In this document: piece after piece, positions 1 through 5,905 of the stretch
Layout: each line of letters starts with the position of its first letter
Position numbering within the stretch: the first letter of the stretch is position 1
Source of the DNA: Methanocorpusculum sp.
GTDB taxonomy: Archaea > Halobacteriota > Methanomicrobia > Methanomicrobiales > Methanocorpusculaceae
NCBI GenBank assembly: GCA_030539595.1
Contig: JAUNXW010000098.1
Span: forward strand, 1-6,306
Reading direction: 5' to 3'
DNA length: 6,306 nucleotides
The notes under the pieces: generated by a model
Database searches by the model: none
What the model saw: only the letters and a program-made list of their open reading frames with translations
What the model was told of the DNA's origin: nothing
Position numbers and translations under genes: made by a program

Positions 1-80
1 ATGTACGTCCTTCATCTGTAAGAATCCCCAATGATGCTGATGGCAAAACTTTCAGAATAAAACAGAGACCTATTTCATAA
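1..80 (+). CDS. Possible C-terminal tail of an upstream gene (partial)
   Basis: The third + frame is open from the window edge (first full codon at 3-5) to a TAA at 78-80, giving about 25 residues ending KTFRIKQRPIS. The other two + frames close within the first 33 bases. The piece is too short to assign to any family and could be chance. No T-run follows it, so no terminator supports a gene end here. A minus-strand ATG at 15-13 that would read out of the left edge is the main alternative. Confidence 0.3.
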   Translation, partial: VRPSSVRIPNDADGKTFRIKQRPIS

Positions 81-118
81 TTATTTAAGGACATTGAATG
101 CGGCAAAAACAGAAAACA

Positions 119-163
119 TTCAACTATATATAATAGGTATTGATTTGGGGGGGGGTATAAAGG
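119..163 (+). promoter_or_regulatory. TATA-rich upstream region with a G9 tract
   Basis: This stretch holds a TATA-like element (CTATATATAATA, around 124-135), then a run of nine G (147-155), then a second TATA-like element (TATAAA, 156-161). Both lie 80-110 bases upstream of the DUF5714 start, so they would give a leader of about 55-90 bases if used. A closer TATA box exists at 214-222. The nine-base TCAACTATA occurs at 120-128 and again at 230-238, directly against the start codon. The role is inferred only. Confidence 0.3.
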
Positions 164-213
164 TTTCTATTTGCTTTGCGTAAATATACTCGGAATAATT
201 TTTGACAGAACTA

Positions 214-222
214 TTTTATAAA
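214..222 (+). promoter_or_regulatory. Candidate TATA box of the DUF5714 gene
   Basis: TTTTATAAA matches an archaeal TATA box. Transcription normally starts about 25 bases downstream of the box centre, so this one would place it at about 240-245, on top of the ATG at 239. The mRNA would then be leaderless, or the true start would be the in-frame ATG at 260 (Met8). No Shine-Dalgarno sequence precedes either ATG, which fits a leaderless or very short leader. Confidence 0.4.
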
Positions 223-238
223 ACAAGAATCAACTATA

Positions 239-991
239 ATGAGCAACTCAAAGATAATTATGAAAAGTATATTCGCAAAATGCCCAATCTGCGGCACTGA
301 AATGATTCAGGGCTTTATTCCGCTAGACACAAAATGTGATCTCTGCGGGAATCCTACAATAGCCAATTATTACTGCCCTAACGGTCATCACGTCTGCAAC
401 AACTGCGGATACAACATGATGTATGAACCGCTCAGAAATATCTGTCTCAATACAAAATCAAGAAACCCGATGGAAATTCTTGAAAAAATGATTGACGACG
501 AAAATATTCCGTTAATGGGCTGTAAGCAAAATCTTGTCTGTGCATTGGCAGTTTATACAGCATACAAAAATAACGGCGGGAAGGGGGTTGAACTCTCAAA
601 AGGTCTTGATATGATTAAAGACAGAATTGCAAGAGTTCAGGTTTCAATGTGCATGCTCGGCGGTTTCTGCGGAATACCTGTTGCTATGGGAGTTGCATAT
701 CAGGCTGTAAGCACGCATTCAGATAAAATTGATGAGATAACAGCAACCGCAAATCTGATGAGCGGTCACTGCATGACAAAGCTGATGAACCCAAATAACG
801 AGGGGAGTAAAAACTGCTGCATAAGAAACAGTATCATCTGCACAATCGAGTCGGCAAGATTCCTAAACAATAATTTCTGGATTGATATGGAACTCCCGCA
901 GTTTATTAAATGCAAATATTCCGATATGAACCCAAGATGCAATAAAGAAAAATGTCCGTTCTTCAACGGTAAAAGAACCGAGAAGATTTAA
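239..991 (+). CDS. DUF5714 domain-containing cysteine-rich protein
   Basis: This 250-residue protein resembles the DUF5714 family, which is frequent in methanogens and anaerobes and has no established function. It has 19 cysteines. The N-terminal part carries paired motifs typical of metal binding: CPIC (15-18), CDLC (33-36) and C46-P-N-G-H-H-V-C53-N-N-C56. The middle holds a Gly/Cys-rich stretch (MCMLGGFCGIPVAMG, 137-151), followed by SGHC (175-178), CC (193-194) and three late cysteines (225, 234, 239). There is no signal peptide or membrane segment, so it is probably cytoplasmic. Some relatives carry this domain fused to a methyltransferase; this copy stands alone. The start is the first ATG after an in-frame TGA at 203-205; Met8 at 260 is an alternative. 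It is transcribed alone and ends in a T8 run. Zinc or Fe-S binding is inferred from the motifs, not shown. Confidence 0.8.
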   Translation: MSNSKIIMKSIFAKCPICGTEMIQGFIPLDTKCDLCGNPTIANYYCPNGHHVCNNCGYNMMYEPLRNICLNTKSRNPMEILEKMIDDENIPLMGCKQNLVCALAVYTAYKNNGGKGVELSKGLDMIKDRIARVQVSMCMLGGFCGIPVAMGVAYQAVSTHSDKIDEITATANLMSGHCMTKLMNPNNEGSKNCCIRNSIICTIESARFLNNNFWIDMELPQFIKCKYSDMNPRCNKEKCPFFNGKRTEKI

Positions 992-1001
992 CTTTTTTTT
1001 G
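992..1001 (+). terminator. T8 terminator of the DUF5714 gene
   Basis: Eight consecutive T (993-1000) begin two bases after the stop codon. Archaeal RNA polymerase terminates on such T-runs without needing a hairpin, and none is visible here. Confidence 0.55.
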
Positions 1002-1036
1002 TTCGGCTTTAACTGTTTAATAATTACAAAACAACA

Positions 1037-1076
1037 CTCAGAAAAATAATTAAAAAAATAATTTTTTTTAACTGAG
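1037..1076. terminator. Bidirectional AT-rich terminator between convergent genes
   Basis: CTCAG (1037-1041) and CTGAG (1072-1076) form a five-base inverted repeat around a core of A- and T-runs. T8 (1062-1069) would stop + strand transcripts that pass the first terminator. The A7 (1052-1058) and A5 (1042-1046) runs read as T-runs on the minus strand and would terminate the L10e transcript, whose stop codon is at 1093. Confidence 0.5.
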
Positions 1077-1092
1077 AGCTAAAGAACGAATC

Positions 1093-1593
1093 TTAGTTCT
1101 CAACTACAATACGTGTCGGGGTAGGAAGCTTGTATCCGCTGTGGAGAAGTGCGTCCTTTGCCTGATCAATGTATTGCGGGTTTGTCCAGATTGTGAAAAC
1201 ACGCTGTCTGGGTTCAACACGTGCCGCTGTTCCGACAGCCTTGCCGAAAGCAAGTCTCATACCCTCGGAAACACGGTCTGCACCTGCTCCCGTTGCGTAT
1301 TTGTGCTCACGTAAAACATGGTGCGGGTAAGTTCTGATTTTTAAATGGAAATTGTTCTTACCGACGTTGTTCATTAAACGTCTGTTCATATTAATACGTG
1401 CTGCTTCAAGTGCAGTGTGGCGAATCTGACAACCCTCAATTGCTTCGAGGTGAATTGCTACCGGGAATTCTCCGGAGAGATTTCCCATATCAAACTGTAC
1501 AACCTTAAGTCCGGGTACTCCGCCCATGTATTCACGGCGGCAGTAAGCCTTCTTTGCAAGGTGATTGTACATTCGTGCTGGTTTTCTTACCAT
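1093..1593 (-). CDS. rpl10e: Large ribosomal subunit protein L10e (uL16)
   Basis: This is the archaeal L10e protein, the counterpart of bacterial L16 (uL16). It sits near the peptidyl transferase centre and helps position tRNA. The 166 residues are the usual full length. Family signatures include the N-terminal MVRKPARMYN, the YMGGVPG segment, LEAARINMNRRL, the loop with RTYPHHVLREHK, the AGADRVSEGMR segment and the RQRVFTIWT strand near the end. A good Shine-Dalgarno sequence, AGGAG (1607-1603), sits nine bases before the ATG and fixes the start. The gene lies 78 bases downstream of the DUF35 gene in the same direction with no T-run between. It may therefore be both read through from the mevalonate operon and driven by its own promoter. 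Confidence 0.97.
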   Translation of the reverse strand: MVRKPARMYNHLAKKAYCRREYMGGVPGLKVVQFDMGNLSGEFPVAIHLEAIEGCQIRHTALEAARINMNRRLMNNVGKNNFHLKIRTYPHHVLREHKYATGAGADRVSEGMRLAFGKAVGTAARVEPRQRVFTIWTNPQYIDQAKDALLHSGYKLPTPTRIVVEN

Positions 1594-1641
1594 TTTATAA
1601 TGCTCCTAGCTCTCTAAATGTGCTATTATTATAGGTCAGTC

Positions 1642-1652
1642 GACATATTAAA
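1642..1652 (-). promoter_or_regulatory. rpl10e: Candidate TATA box for L10e
   Basis: On the minus strand this reads TTTAATATGTC, close to an archaeal TATA box. Initiation about 25 bases downstream (near 1622) would give a leader of about 29 bases that contains the AGGAG at 1607-1603. A second AT-rich element (CCTATAATAATAG, 1635-1623) is too close to leave the Shine-Dalgarno sequence in the transcript. This supports a private promoter for the ribosomal gene but does not prove it. Confidence 0.35.
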
Positions 1653-1671
1653 CATTGCTATAAGATTGCCG

Positions 1672-2064
1672 TTATTCGTCCGGTACAAACTTAGTACCGT
1701 AATGAATAACCCCGTCAGAACCTTCTCTGTCCAGAACCCTGAACACAGAATGAACTCTCATTCCGATGTAGACTTCCTCCGGCTCGCAGATAACGTGCGA
1801 AGTAAGGCGCGTTCCCTCATCAAGTTCAATAATTGCGAGAACATACGGCTTAACATCGCAGTACTGCTCGCTTGCCGAATACAGAACCGAATAAGTAAGT
1901 ACAGTTCCATTTCCAGAAAACCTGAACGGAACAATTTTCCCGTCTCTTCTGCAGTGCGGGCAAATATTTCTCGGCGGGAAAAAAACTCCTCCGCATACTT
2001 CACATTTTGTTCCAACAAGATTGTATCTCTGCGGAATTTTTCTCCAGTATCTTGCTACGGTCAT
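1672..2064 (-). CDS. DUF35 Zn-ribbon/OB-fold protein, scaffold of the HMG-CoA synthase-thiolase complex
   Basis: This 130-residue protein has the DUF35 layout. A short N-terminal helix (PQRYNLVGTKC) leads into a rubredoxin-like zinc ribbon with C21-x2-C24 and C35-x2-C38, then an OB-fold barrel from about 45 to 128 (G-NGTVLTYSVLY, KPYVLAIIELDEG, GMRVHSVFRV). In a characterised methanogen complex this protein bridges acetoacetyl-CoA thiolase and HMG-CoA synthase and contributes to the CoA site they share; it is not itself an enzyme. All four cysteines are present, so the ribbon should bind zinc. It starts 3 bases after the thiolase stop. A strong Shine-Dalgarno sequence (AGGAGGGAC, 2079-2071) lies inside the end of the thiolase gene. 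The gene order with thiolase and synthase makes the assignment firm. Confidence 0.93.
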   Translation of the reverse strand: MTVARYWRKIPQRYNLVGTKCEVCGGVFFPPRNICPHCRRDGKIVPFRFSGNGTVLTYSVLYSASEQYCDVKPYVLAIIELDEGTRLTSHVICEPEEVYIGMRVHSVFRVLDREGSDGVIHYGTKFVPDE

Positions 2065-2067
2065 TTT

Positions 2068-3231
2068 TTAGTCCCTCCTGAGAATGTGAGATACAACAGT
2101 CGCGCCCGTTCCGCCGACATTTTGAGTCATACCTATTTCTGCTCCTTCAACCTGACGTTTTCCCGCTTCTCCTCTGAGCTGCTGAACAACTTCCCAGATT
2201 TGTTTGATACCTGTTGCTCCAACCGGGTGACCGCATGCTTTTAAGCCTCCGGATGTGTTTACCGGAAGTTTTCCACCGATATAAGTATCTCCTTCTTCCG
2301 TGAATTTACCTGCCTCGCCTTTTTTGACGAAGCCCAAATCCTCAATTGCGCAGAGTTCGGCAATTGTAAAGCAGTCATGGACTTCAACGAAGTCAATGTC
2401 TTTTCTCTCAAGGTGAGCCTGAGCGAATGCTTTGTTTCCTGCGGCAACCGTTGCACCGAGCGTTGAAAAGTCAGGTCTGTCATGTAAAGCAATTGTATCG
2501 CCTGCCTGAGCCGAGGCTATGACTTTAATTGGTGTGTCTGTGTATTTTTTCGCAATCTCAAGAGGACATACAACTACCGCTGCAGCTCCGTCTGAAACAG
2601 GTGAACAGTCGAAAAGTCTCAGAGGCGACGCGACAAGCGATGAGTTCATCACGGTTGAGACAGTGATTTCGTTCTGAAACTGCGCGTATCTGTTCATCGA
2701 ACCATTGTGATGATTCTTTACGGAAACTTTTGCGAGCTGTTCACGCGTAAGCCCGTATTTGTGCATATAGTCGCAGGCTATCATTGCATAAAGTCCCGGA
2801 AAAGTCGCTCCGGCAAAACTTTCCCATTCTCTGTCTGCTGCACCTGCCAATACATCGGTTGCGTCTCCGACATCAGTCATCTTTTCAACGCCCGCGGCAA
2901 TTACAATGTCTGACATTCCTGAGGCAACAGAAGCAACCGCCTGTCTGAAAGCAAGACCTCCCGAAGCGCAGGCAGCTTCTACTCTCGTTGCCGGAACATG
3001 AAGTTCTCCGCCGAGCCCGACGTAGTCTGAGACTAAAGCCCCAACATGTTCCTGACCGATAAATCTTCCCGCAGACATTGAACCGACAAAGAGTTCATCA
3101 ATTTCTTCTCCGGTGACGTTTGAGTCTCCAATTGCTGCAATTCCTGCTTCGGTGCATAAATCTCTGAAAGATGTATCCCAGCGCTCTCCGAATTTTGTAA
3201 TTCCCGCGCCTATTACTGCTACTTCCCGCAT
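2068..3231 (-). CDS. Acetoacetyl-CoA thiolase (acetyl-CoA acetyltransferase), archaeal type
   Basis: The enzyme condenses two acetyl-CoA into acetoacetyl-CoA, the first step of the mevalonate pathway. From ATG 3231 it has 387 residues, normal for archaeal SCP2-type thiolases. Visible catalytic features are the nucleophilic Cys88 in EAACASGG, His285 and Cys287 in EVHDCF, and His335 in the C-terminal CGHPVGATG motif. A GTG at 3240 would add three residues (MNKM...) and overlap the synthase stop by four bases. I prefer the ATG because MREVAVIGAGITKFG is the usual family beginning and GGATGTGA (3244-3237), one mismatch from GGAGGTGA, lies five bases before it. The reaction is energetically unfavourable alone and depends on coupling to HMG-CoA synthase, encoded directly upstream; DUF35, directly downstream, completes the complex. 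Confidence 0.95.
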   Translation of the reverse strand: MREVAVIGAGITKFGERWDTSFRDLCTEAGIAAIGDSNVTGEEIDELFVGSMSAGRFIGQEHVGALVSDYVGLGGELHVPATRVEAACASGGLAFRQAVASVASGMSDIVIAAGVEKMTDVGDATDVLAGAADREWESFAGATFPGLYAMIACDYMHKYGLTREQLAKVSVKNHHNGSMNRYAQFQNEITVSTVMNSSLVASPLRLFDCSPVSDGAAAVVVCPLEIAKKYTDTPIKVIASAQAGDTIALHDRPDFSTLGATVAAGNKAFAQAHLERKDIDFVEVHDCFTIAELCAIEDLGFVKKGEAGKFTEEGDTYIGGKLPVNTSGGLKACGHPVGATGIKQIWEVVQQLRGEAGKRQVEGAEIGMTQNVGGTGATVVSHILRRD

Positions 3232-3236
3232 TTTGT

Positions 3237-4280
3237 TCACATCCGTATTTTTCCTTTGTGTCTTGCGTAAACCGCGTAGTCAAGATATTTTTTCTTTTCA
3301 AGCATCTGCTCGACCGACGGAGCGCAAGCCCTGTCGATTTTATTTATGATTGCATCAGTTACCGTGATGTCAAACGCATCCGAACCCGCACCGCTTCCGT
3401 AACTTGTGACAAAAATTCTGTCATCGGGTTTTGCTATATCCAAAACAGCGGCAAGCCCTAAAGGCACTGCTCCGCTGTATGTGTTTCCGAGCCTTGGAAC
3501 AAGAAGCCCCGCTTTAATTTGTTCTTGCGTAAAGCCGAGCATTTTTGCGGCTTTCTGCGGGAACTTTGCGTTCGGCTGATGGAAGACAGCGTAGTCATAA
3601 TCGGACGGTTTTGTACCAACCTTTTCCATCATTAGTTTCGCGGTAGTTGTTACGTGCTTGAAGTATCCCGGGTCTCCGGAAAATCTTCCGCCGTGGCGAG
3701 GATAAAGTTCTCCTTCACGTCTCCAGAAATCAGGGGTGTCCGATGTATACGAACAGGTGTCGTTGATTTCTGCAATCGGGTCATCTTCTCCTATAATGTA
3801 GGCAGCACCTCCTGCAGCAGCTGTATATTCAAGAGCATCTCCTGGTGCTCCCTGAGCAGTGTCAGCTCCGATTGCTACAGCATACTTCATCATTTTTGAG
3901 GATACAAGTCCCATCGCTGTTTGAATACCGGCCGTTCCCGCTTTGCAGGCAAATTCGTAGTCTGCGGCCGTCATCAGAGGAGTTGCTCCAATTGCTTCAC
4001 CGACTGTGACCGATGTGGGTTTTACTGCGTACGGGTGAGATTCTGAACCGACGTAGACAGCACCAATTTCTTCCGTATTTACCTCACGTCTTGCGAGGGC
4101 GAATCTCGCGGCTTCAACAGCGAAGGTTGCCGTGTTTTCATCATAGTCCGGAACGGATTTTTCAAAAACTCCGAGACCTCCTGTGATGTCTGCGGCGTTA
4201 GCTCCCCAGACACGCGCTATTTCTTCTGCTTTTATTCTGTATCGGGGAATGTAAGCCCCGTATGTAATTATTCCTACCAT
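3237..4280 (-). CDS. Hydroxymethylglutaryl-CoA synthase, archaeal type
   Basis: This enzyme condenses acetyl-CoA with acetoacetyl-CoA to HMG-CoA, the second step of the mevalonate pathway leading to archaeal membrane lipids. The 347 residues match the archaeal family length. The catalytic triad is visible: Glu80 in VGSES, the acyl-carrying Cys112 in EFACKAGT, and His234 in VFHQPNAKFP. Other signatures are the N-terminal GIITYGAYIPRYRI, the GNTYSGAVPLGLA stretch (265-277) and the YGSGAGSDAF loop (294-303). GAGGAAAG (4292-4285) provides a Shine-Dalgarno sequence with the ATG at 4280. The start overlaps the end of the regulator gene by seven bases, so the two are very likely co-transcribed and perhaps translationally coupled. 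HMG-CoA reductase, the next enzyme, is not in the window. Confidence 0.97.
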   Translation of the reverse strand: MVGIITYGAYIPRYRIKAEEIARVWGANAADITGGLGVFEKSVPDYDENTATFAVEAARFALARREVNTEEIGAVYVGSESHPYAVKPTSVTVGEAIGATPLMTAADYEFACKAGTAGIQTAMGLVSSKMMKYAVAIGADTAQGAPGDALEYTAAAGGAAYIIGEDDPIAEINDTCSYTSDTPDFWRREGELYPRHGGRFSGDPGYFKHVTTTAKLMMEKVGTKPSDYDYAVFHQPNAKFPQKAAKMLGFTQEQIKAGLLVPRLGNTYSGAVPLGLAAVLDIAKPDDRIFVTSYGSGAGSDAFDITVTDAIINKIDRACAPSVEQMLEKKKYLDYAVYARHKGKIRM

Positions 4281-4984
4281 TTTGCTTTCCTCAGGCGTGT
4301 TACGATGTCTGTTGTCGTCAGAGACGTGCAGAGCACTGTTATGTGGTCTTTTTCCGCGAGTAATTTAACGAGTGGATGAACTTTATCCGCAGTGATTCCC
4401 TGTAAAATTACGTAAGGCGGTTTGAACGGCGTTACCCTTATTGCAATCATCGGAGATTTTCCGGTTGACACATCGGTAAATATCAGAGCGCGTTCTGTAC
4501 TCCAGCCATAAATGCGATTGAACTCACTCGGTGAGAGGTTGAGAATTGCATTCGGGCTGTTGACTACTGTGTATCCAAAAATCTGTGCGTCAGTTGTTCC
4601 GCAGATTTGTTCGCATTCAATCAGTTCGGAAAGTTCAGATATTGGTATTGCCGCTGCAAAGTCGTGAATATCATAGATTACTTCGTCGTCATATTCTGAG
4701 AACAGGAGTTTGCCGTATTTTTTTATGTATTTGCCTCCGTTCTCTTCGTCGATGTCAAGAAGGGTGTCTACAATTTTTCCGACTACGCCCGTTCCCGGAC
4801 TTTTTCTTCTTCCGCTTTCATAGTCACTGATGACCGACGGTGAAATCTCCAAGTGTTCTGCGAGTACTCCGGGCGCTATCTGAAAACTTGTTCTCCATTT
4901 TTTCAGAGCCTTTCCCGGTGAATCTGAGAGAGTTATCTCGCCCGCCATTTTTTCAGCAAGCTGCTGCCTAATTCCCGGCTTCAT
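4274..4984 (-). CDS. XRE-family HTH transcriptional regulator heading the mevalonate operon
   Basis: This 236-residue protein has a Cro/C1-type helix-turn-helix at about 24-78 (LAEHLEISPSVISDYESGRR is the core, with the recognition helix around SPSVISDYESG). A C-terminal domain of about 130 residues (100-236) has alternating strands and helices, including GYTVVNSPNAILNL, ALIFTDVSTGKSPMIAIRV and a LVKLLAEKDHITVL helix-strand pair. I infer an effector-binding or oligomerisation role for it. No membrane segment is seen. The gene is first in the block with HMG-CoA synthase, thiolase and DUF35 and overlaps the synthase start by seven bases, so it probably regulates that operon and itself. No Shine-Dalgarno sequence precedes ATG 4984 and the likely TATA box predicts an almost leaderless mRNA. 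Its ligand and sign of control cannot be told from sequence. Confidence 0.88.
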   Translation of the reverse strand: MKPGIRQQLAEKMAGEITLSDSPGKALKKWRTSFQIAPGVLAEHLEISPSVISDYESGRRKSPGTGVVGKIVDTLLDIDEENGGKYIKKYGKLLFSEYDDEVIYDIHDFAAAIPISELSELIECEQICGTTDAQIFGYTVVNSPNAILNLSPSEFNRIYGWSTERALIFTDVSTGKSPMIAIRVTPFKPPYVILQGITADKVHPLVKLLAEKDHITVLCTSLTTTDIVTRLRKAKW

Positions 4985-5022
4985 TGTATATATCGTATTT
5001 CGTTACTGACATAAATAATTGG

Positions 5023-5045
5023 TCGTTGAATTCGTGAATTGACGA
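5023..5045. promoter_or_regulatory. Imperfect dyad, candidate operator of the regulator
   Basis: The core is AATTC-GT-GAATT (5029-5040), a perfect five-base inverted repeat. It is flanked by TCGT (5023-5026) and ACGA (5042-5045), which also pair if one extra base on the left is allowed. The dyad sits just upstream of the regulator's candidate TATA box (5020-5011), where a bound protein would overlap the TFB-recognition element. Autoregulation by the XRE protein is inferred. Confidence 0.35.
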
Positions 5046-5106
5046 AGTTTTGACAACAGGGTTTATTAATTCCGGATGTGTATGGGACGCGGATTTTAAG
5101 AAGCGC

Positions 5107-5150
5107 GTGACACTGTGTTGAGATGATTATTAATTGCGTGATTATGTCAC
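5107..5150. promoter_or_regulatory. GTGACA/TGTCAC inverted repeat with nested GTGA-N5-TCAC dyad
   Basis: GTGACA (5107-5112) is the reverse complement of TGTCAC (5145-5150). Nested at the right end is a second dyad, GTGA-TTATG-TCAC (5138-5150). GCGTGA also occurs as a direct repeat at 5105-5110 and 5136-5141. Together these give two or three half-sites on similar helical faces, about three turns apart, between the two promoters. They could bind a regulator of hemD or of the mevalonate operon. Confidence 0.3.
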
Positions 5151-5191
5151 AGAGCGTTTGTTTTAATTCCATTAAGCACAAATTATAATTT

Positions 5192-5881
5192 ATGCGAATA
5201 ATAATAACACGGCTTGCGGAAAAAGGCGTCCGCGATAATTCAGTCTGCGAAAAATACGGTCACACGGCAAAAATATTCAGCCCGCTGAAAGCAGAACTTA
5301 ATCCGAGCCTTGCCCAGAGTTTTGTTTTGTCGGCAAACGATGGGGAGTTTGACGCGATATTTTTTACAAGCGCATACCCGGCACAAAAAATATCTCCGCT
5401 GCTCGATAAAAATATTACAAAAAAATGCCGCGTTATAGCAATAGGTCCTCAGACAGAAAAAATTCTTCACGAGAACGGGATTGCTGCAGAAGTTTTGGAT
5501 TCTTTTTACTCCAAAGATTTTGTTCCGTATCTGGGTGACTGGATTGAAAACAAAAAAATTGCACTGCCGAGAGCGGATGTTCCAAACAAGCCTCTTATTA
5601 ATGCGATTGAGGATGCAGGGGGAATGGCTTTTGAATACAGATGCTATAAGTTAGTGCCGACAGGAGATGTTTTGGATGTGTCAGATTCTGATGCGGTTAT
5701 GTTTACAAGCGCAAATTCGTTTAAGCAGGCTAAACTTCCCGATTTGTCTGGAAAAGTTCTGATAGCAATAGGTGAGATTACGGCTGAGGCGATGAAGGAT
5801 GCAGGTGTTTCACCTGATGTGGTTGGAGACGGTTCTCTTGAAGGAACACTTAAGGAGCTGAATAAATTTCTGAAAATCTGA
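5192..5881 (+). CDS. hemD: Uroporphyrinogen-III synthase
   Basis: HemD cyclises hydroxymethylbilane to uroporphyrinogen III with inversion of ring D. In methanogens this feeds coenzyme F430, corrinoids and siroheme. The 229 residues form the two-lobed HemD pattern. The first lobe has MRIIITRL at the start, FDAIFFTSAYPAQ (53-65) and VIAIGPQTEK (81-90). The linker strand carries IALPRAD (123-129). The second lobe has YRCYKL (149-154), AVMFTSANSF (168-177), IAIGEITAEAM (191-201) and GDGSLEGTL (212-220). HemD is poorly conserved overall, so these motifs and the length are the main support. A TAA at 5186-5188 in the same frame blocks any upstream start. There is no Shine-Dalgarno sequence, and the candidate TATA box predicts a leaderless mRNA. 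The other tetrapyrrole genes are not in the window. Confidence 0.93.
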   Translation: MRIIITRLAEKGVRDNSVCEKYGHTAKIFSPLKAELNPSLAQSFVLSANDGEFDAIFFTSAYPAQKISPLLDKNITKKCRVIAIGPQTEKILHENGIAAEVLDSFYSKDFVPYLGDWIENKKIALPRADVPNKPLINAIEDAGGMAFEYRCYKLVPTGDVLDVSDSDAVMFTSANSFKQAKLPDLSGKVLIAIGEITAEAMKDAGVSPDVVGDGSLEGTLKELNKFLKI

Positions 5882-5905
5882 GTTGAGGTTTATCTACTTT
5901 TTCAG
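5870..5905. terminator. Possible shared terminator between hemD and the DinD-like gene
   Basis: CTGAAAA (5870-5876) and TTTTCAG (5899-5905) form a seven-base AT-rich inverted repeat spanning both stop codons. T5 at 5898-5902 on the + strand is followed by a T-rich stretch. The signal is weak, and only 12 bases separate the two convergent stops. Confidence 0.25.

Larger units (their letters stand above)
4985..5191. promoter_or_regulatory. Divergent promoter region between the regulator operon and hemD
   Basis: These 207 bases must hold the promoters for both directions. For the minus strand, AATTATTTAT (5020-5011) is a fair TATA box and predicts initiation near 4990, a leader of only a few bases. 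For the + strand, TTTTAATT (5161-5168) predicts initiation near 5190, directly at the hemD ATG. Two operator-like dyads lie between them and are listed separately. Confidence 0.55.

Noticed and set aside
98..133. Eleven-codon open frame with AAGGA seven bases upstream
   Set aside because: It is very short, carries no regulatory codon pattern, and overlaps the TATA-like element at 124-135, so it is probably chance.
202..222. TTGACA followed by TATAAA, resembling a bacterial promoter
   Set aside because: The spacing between the two is too short for a bacterial -35/-10 pair, and the surrounding genes are archaeal; the AT-rich box is better read as an archaeal TATA box.
1618..2244. 208-residue open frame on the + strand
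   Set aside because: It lies antisense to DUF35 and the end of the thiolase gene, both clearly identified by catalytic or metal-binding motifs. Its translation resembles no family and it starts inside the L10e promoter region.
3113..3899. Several 67-81 residue + strand frames opposite HMG-CoA synthase and thiolase
   Set aside because: They are antisense shadows of well-conserved enzymes with no start signals or recognisable content.
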